DNA of 64,000 bases from Rosettibacter primus. Lineage in GTDB: Bacteria > Bacteroidota > Ignavibacteria > Ignavibacteriales > Melioribacteraceae. Positions within the stretch are counted from its first letter, which is position 1. Every line of letters starts with the position of its first letter. The stretch covers positions 124,001 through 188,000 of the forward strand of contig NZ_JAYKGK010000003.1 of the NCBI RefSeq assembly GCF_036860675.1. The letters run 5' to 3'. The notes under the pieces are model-generated. The model was not told the origin of the DNA, did not search any database, and saw only the letters and a list, made by a program, of their open reading frames with translations. A program made the translations under genes and the position numbers. Shown piece by piece: positions 62,547 to 64,000 of this stretch.

Positions 62547-63055
62547 TAATCATCACAAAATGGTGGACAGGTTGTTGCCATTTCTAAAGTATTACTTGAA
62601 TTACTTACAGTAAATAAAGTAGAACCTGATTCTAAGCTTGGAGTTTTCATGTTGTTCGAATTGTAATAGAGCCCTCTCAGTTCAAAATAAATTACTGGGT
62701 CGTCACTGCTGTTCAGGAATTCTTCAACTACTTCTTTACTGAACACAAAAGCTTTTTCATTGGGTTGCAATGATACATTATTTTCCAATAACAATGGCAA
62801 TCGTTTACCACTAAGAATTACTGGATATTTGCCTTTAATGGAAAGCAGAATGTATTTATCAGCTTTTGCCACAGCTGCTTTAAGTAAATCTTTTTTCACA
62901 GCAATTGAAAATACAGGTTTACCGAACAATTGATTGGCTTCTTCTTTTGCAAAGATTTTGCCAATTCTTAATTGCTTATTTTGTGCTGATGCTGTTGATG
63001 AAAAAATCAACGCAACCATTAAAACTAAAAGGCAGGAACCTATTACTTTTTTCAT
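62546..63055 (-). CDS. Secreted protein with a C-terminal CPPFC tail, unknown
   Basis: 169 residues from ATG 63055, where GGGGG lies 7 bases upstream; a longer frame would add four. A signal peptide ends near SSTASAQ. The mature chain has FAKEEANQLFGKPVFSIAV and KYPVILSGKRLPLLLENNVSLQPNEKAFVFSKEVVEEFL. The end is EMATTCPPFCDD with the only mature Cys pair, able to form a disulfide or bind metal. No known family. It opens a four-gene row with the 7TM protein, kinase and altered receiver. Confidence 0.65.
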   Translation of the reverse strand: MKKVIGSCLLVLMVALIFSSTASAQNKQLRIGKIFAKEEANQLFGKPVFSIAVKKDLLKAAVAKADKYILLSIKGKYPVILSGKRLPLLLENNVSLQPNEKAFVFSKEVVEEFLNSSDDPVIYFELRGLYYNSNNMKTPSLESGSTLFTVSNSSNTLEMATTCPPFCDD

Positions 63056-63200
63056 ACATACCCCCATTTTATTATGTTAATAAATAAGTAACAAAAGAGA
63101 GGAAAAGTTTTTATTAATATATTTATAATCAAGAAAAAATACACTAAAATTTTTAAAATTATTTTTGCCCTTCTGTGAATGTTATTACTCTTCTGACATT

Positions 63201-64000
63201 TCAAACAAATCTTCCTTCAATAATATTACCGCAATAAATGCACTTGCCGTCTTTCATTTTGTATTTCAATATTGAATGCCAATCACGAACAATTAATTCT
63301 TTTTTACAGTTGGAACAGTAAGTTGTTTGTCCATCAATATCGTGAATATTTCCTGTGTAACAATATTTTATGCCTTCACTAAGAGCAATATTTCTTGCCA
63401 TTCTCAAAGTAGAAGGTGGGGTTCTTTCTTTGTCTCTCATCTTAAAATCAGGATGAAATGCGGTGAAATGTAAAGGCACGCTATCACCAAGATTCTTCAA
63501 TATCCATTCACACATACTTTTAATTTCATCTGGAGAATCATTTTCCTGTGGAATTAGCAAAGTAGTAATTTCAAACCAAACATCGGTTTCATTCTTAAGC
63601 CACTTTAATGTATCGAGCACAGGTTCAAGATGTGAAAAAGTTAATTTGTGATAAAATGTTTCTGTAAATGCTTTTAAGTCAACATTAGCAGCATCAATAA
63701 ATTGATAAACTTCTTTTCTTGCTTCTTTATCTATGTATCCAGCAGTAACCATAACAGTTTTAATACCTTCTTGTCTTGCGAGTTTAGAAATATCAATTAC
63801 ATATTCACCAAAAATTACAGGGTCATTGTATGTAAATGCAATTGAAGGGACATGATATTTTTTTGCAAGTGCAACAACATCTTCAGGTGAAGCCTCAAGT
63901 GAATTTGTGTTATCCAATTTTGCTTTGCTTATAGACCAATTTTGACAAAACTTGCAACCGAGATTACACCCTGCAGTTCCAAAACTTAAGATTTGTGTAC
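63201..64000 (-). CDS. amrS: AmmeMemoRadiSam system radical SAM enzyme (5' end outside window)
   Basis: At least 266 residues; the frame continues past base 64000. The cluster motif GCNLGCKFCQNW (Cys-x3-Cys-x2-Cys) lies at the window edge, followed by SPEDVVALAKKYHVPSIAFTYNDPVIFGEYV, DAANVDLKAFTETFYHKLT, LLIPQENDSPDEI and HFTAFHPDFKMRDKERTPPSTL. The C-terminus has two Cys pairs (YCSNCKKE and CIYCGN) that may bind zinc. This order matches AmrS of the AMMECR1-Memo-radical SAM system. AMMECR1 and Memo genes are not in the window. Confidence 0.93.
   Translation of the reverse strand, partial: TQILSFGTAGCNLGCKFCQNWSISKAKLDNTNSLEASPEDVVALAKKYHVPSIAFTYNDPVIFGEYVIDISKLARQEGIKTVMVTAGYIDKEARKEVYQFIDAANVDLKAFTETFYHKLTFSHLEPVLDTLKWLKNETDVWFEITTLLIPQENDSPDEIKSMCEWILKNLGDSVPLHFTAFHPDFKMRDKERTPPSTLRMARNIALSEGIKYCYTGNIHDIDGQTTYCSNCKKELIVRDWHSILKYKMKDGKCIYCGNIIEGRFV

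Noticed and set aside
1..64000. Sigma-54 promoters for the encoded RpoN
   Set aside because: TGGCA-like strings occur in several gaps, but none has the GC at the correct -12 spacing before a gene start.
1..64000. CRISPR array, tRNA, rRNA, integrase or prophage
   Set aside because: No regularly spaced repeats, no tRNA T-loop/acceptor pattern and no phage structural or integrase motifs were seen; the lone ORF6N gene is not sufficient for a prophage call.

Overview
The window is about 64 kb of A+T-rich (roughly one-third G+C by eye) bacterial chromosome. It most resembles an Ignavibacteriales / Melioribacter-type member of the Bacteroidota-Chlorobi-Ignavibacteriota group. The best evidence is a surface protein ending in a type IX secretion sorting domain with the NYPNPFNP motif. 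DUF4402, DUF2911, DUF5686, DUF4900-like and DUF4922-like proteins fit the same group. No rRNA, tRNA, CRISPR array, integrase or transposase gene was recognised. Several genes carry clear Shine-Dalgarno sequences, and TTG starts are used at least three times.

Layout. 1-3719 (minus): a chaperone-usher-like pilus operon with three pilin-like subunits (two clear DUF4402 proteins and one shorter relative), a PapD-like chaperone and the N-terminal part of an usher that runs off the window. Divergent from it, at 3999-6473, lie a secreted lysine-rich protein and an OmpR/EnvZ-type two-component system. 6834-14333: RlpA, a two-domain glycosyltransferase with a HIT-type phosphorylase-like protein and PurU, SufE, a cation exporter and a dGTPase-like enzyme. 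14480-25328: IspH, secreted or periplasmic hydrolases, an ORF6N gene beside dispersed repeats, a DMT exporter, a DUF5686 outer-membrane protein and a TIGR01777 epimerase. 25333-27759: a three-gene minor-pseudopilin-like operon. 27928-32246: a methyltransferase-like membrane protein, an N-acetylmuramoyl-L-alanine amidase and UvrB. 32409-37701 (minus): DUF3109, RpoN, a methyltransferase-like membrane protein, HslV, HslU and an acid phosphatase lipoprotein. 37842-41927: a short-chain dehydrogenase, a lipase-like lipoprotein, a nitroreductase and an ATP-cone/uridine-kinase fusion. 42051-48374 (minus): TetR, TolC, membrane fusion protein and RND pump. 48696-52345: a radical SAM enzyme and the T9SS-secreted protein with four PPC repeats. 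52555-55773: an ABC-2 exporter. 56817-60253: a sugar-phosphate nucleotidyltransferase, MetK and AhcY. 60357-63055 (minus): a secreted protein, a seven-helix membrane protein, a PAS histidine kinase and a degenerate receiver. The window ends inside an AmmeMemoRadiSam-type radical SAM gene.

Most promising for novelty are (1) the DUF4402 chaperone-usher operon, with a strand-biased hairpin after the first pilin gene and a two-component system opposite, and (2) the 60.4-63.1 kb signalling cassette, whose receiver has Glu in place of the phospho-accepting Asp. Several inverted-repeat elements (50.3 kb, 60.3 kb, 48.6 kb, 20 kb) look like miniature mobile or dispersed repeats rather than ordinary terminators.

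All functional calls come from reading motifs by eye; no database or structure search was run.
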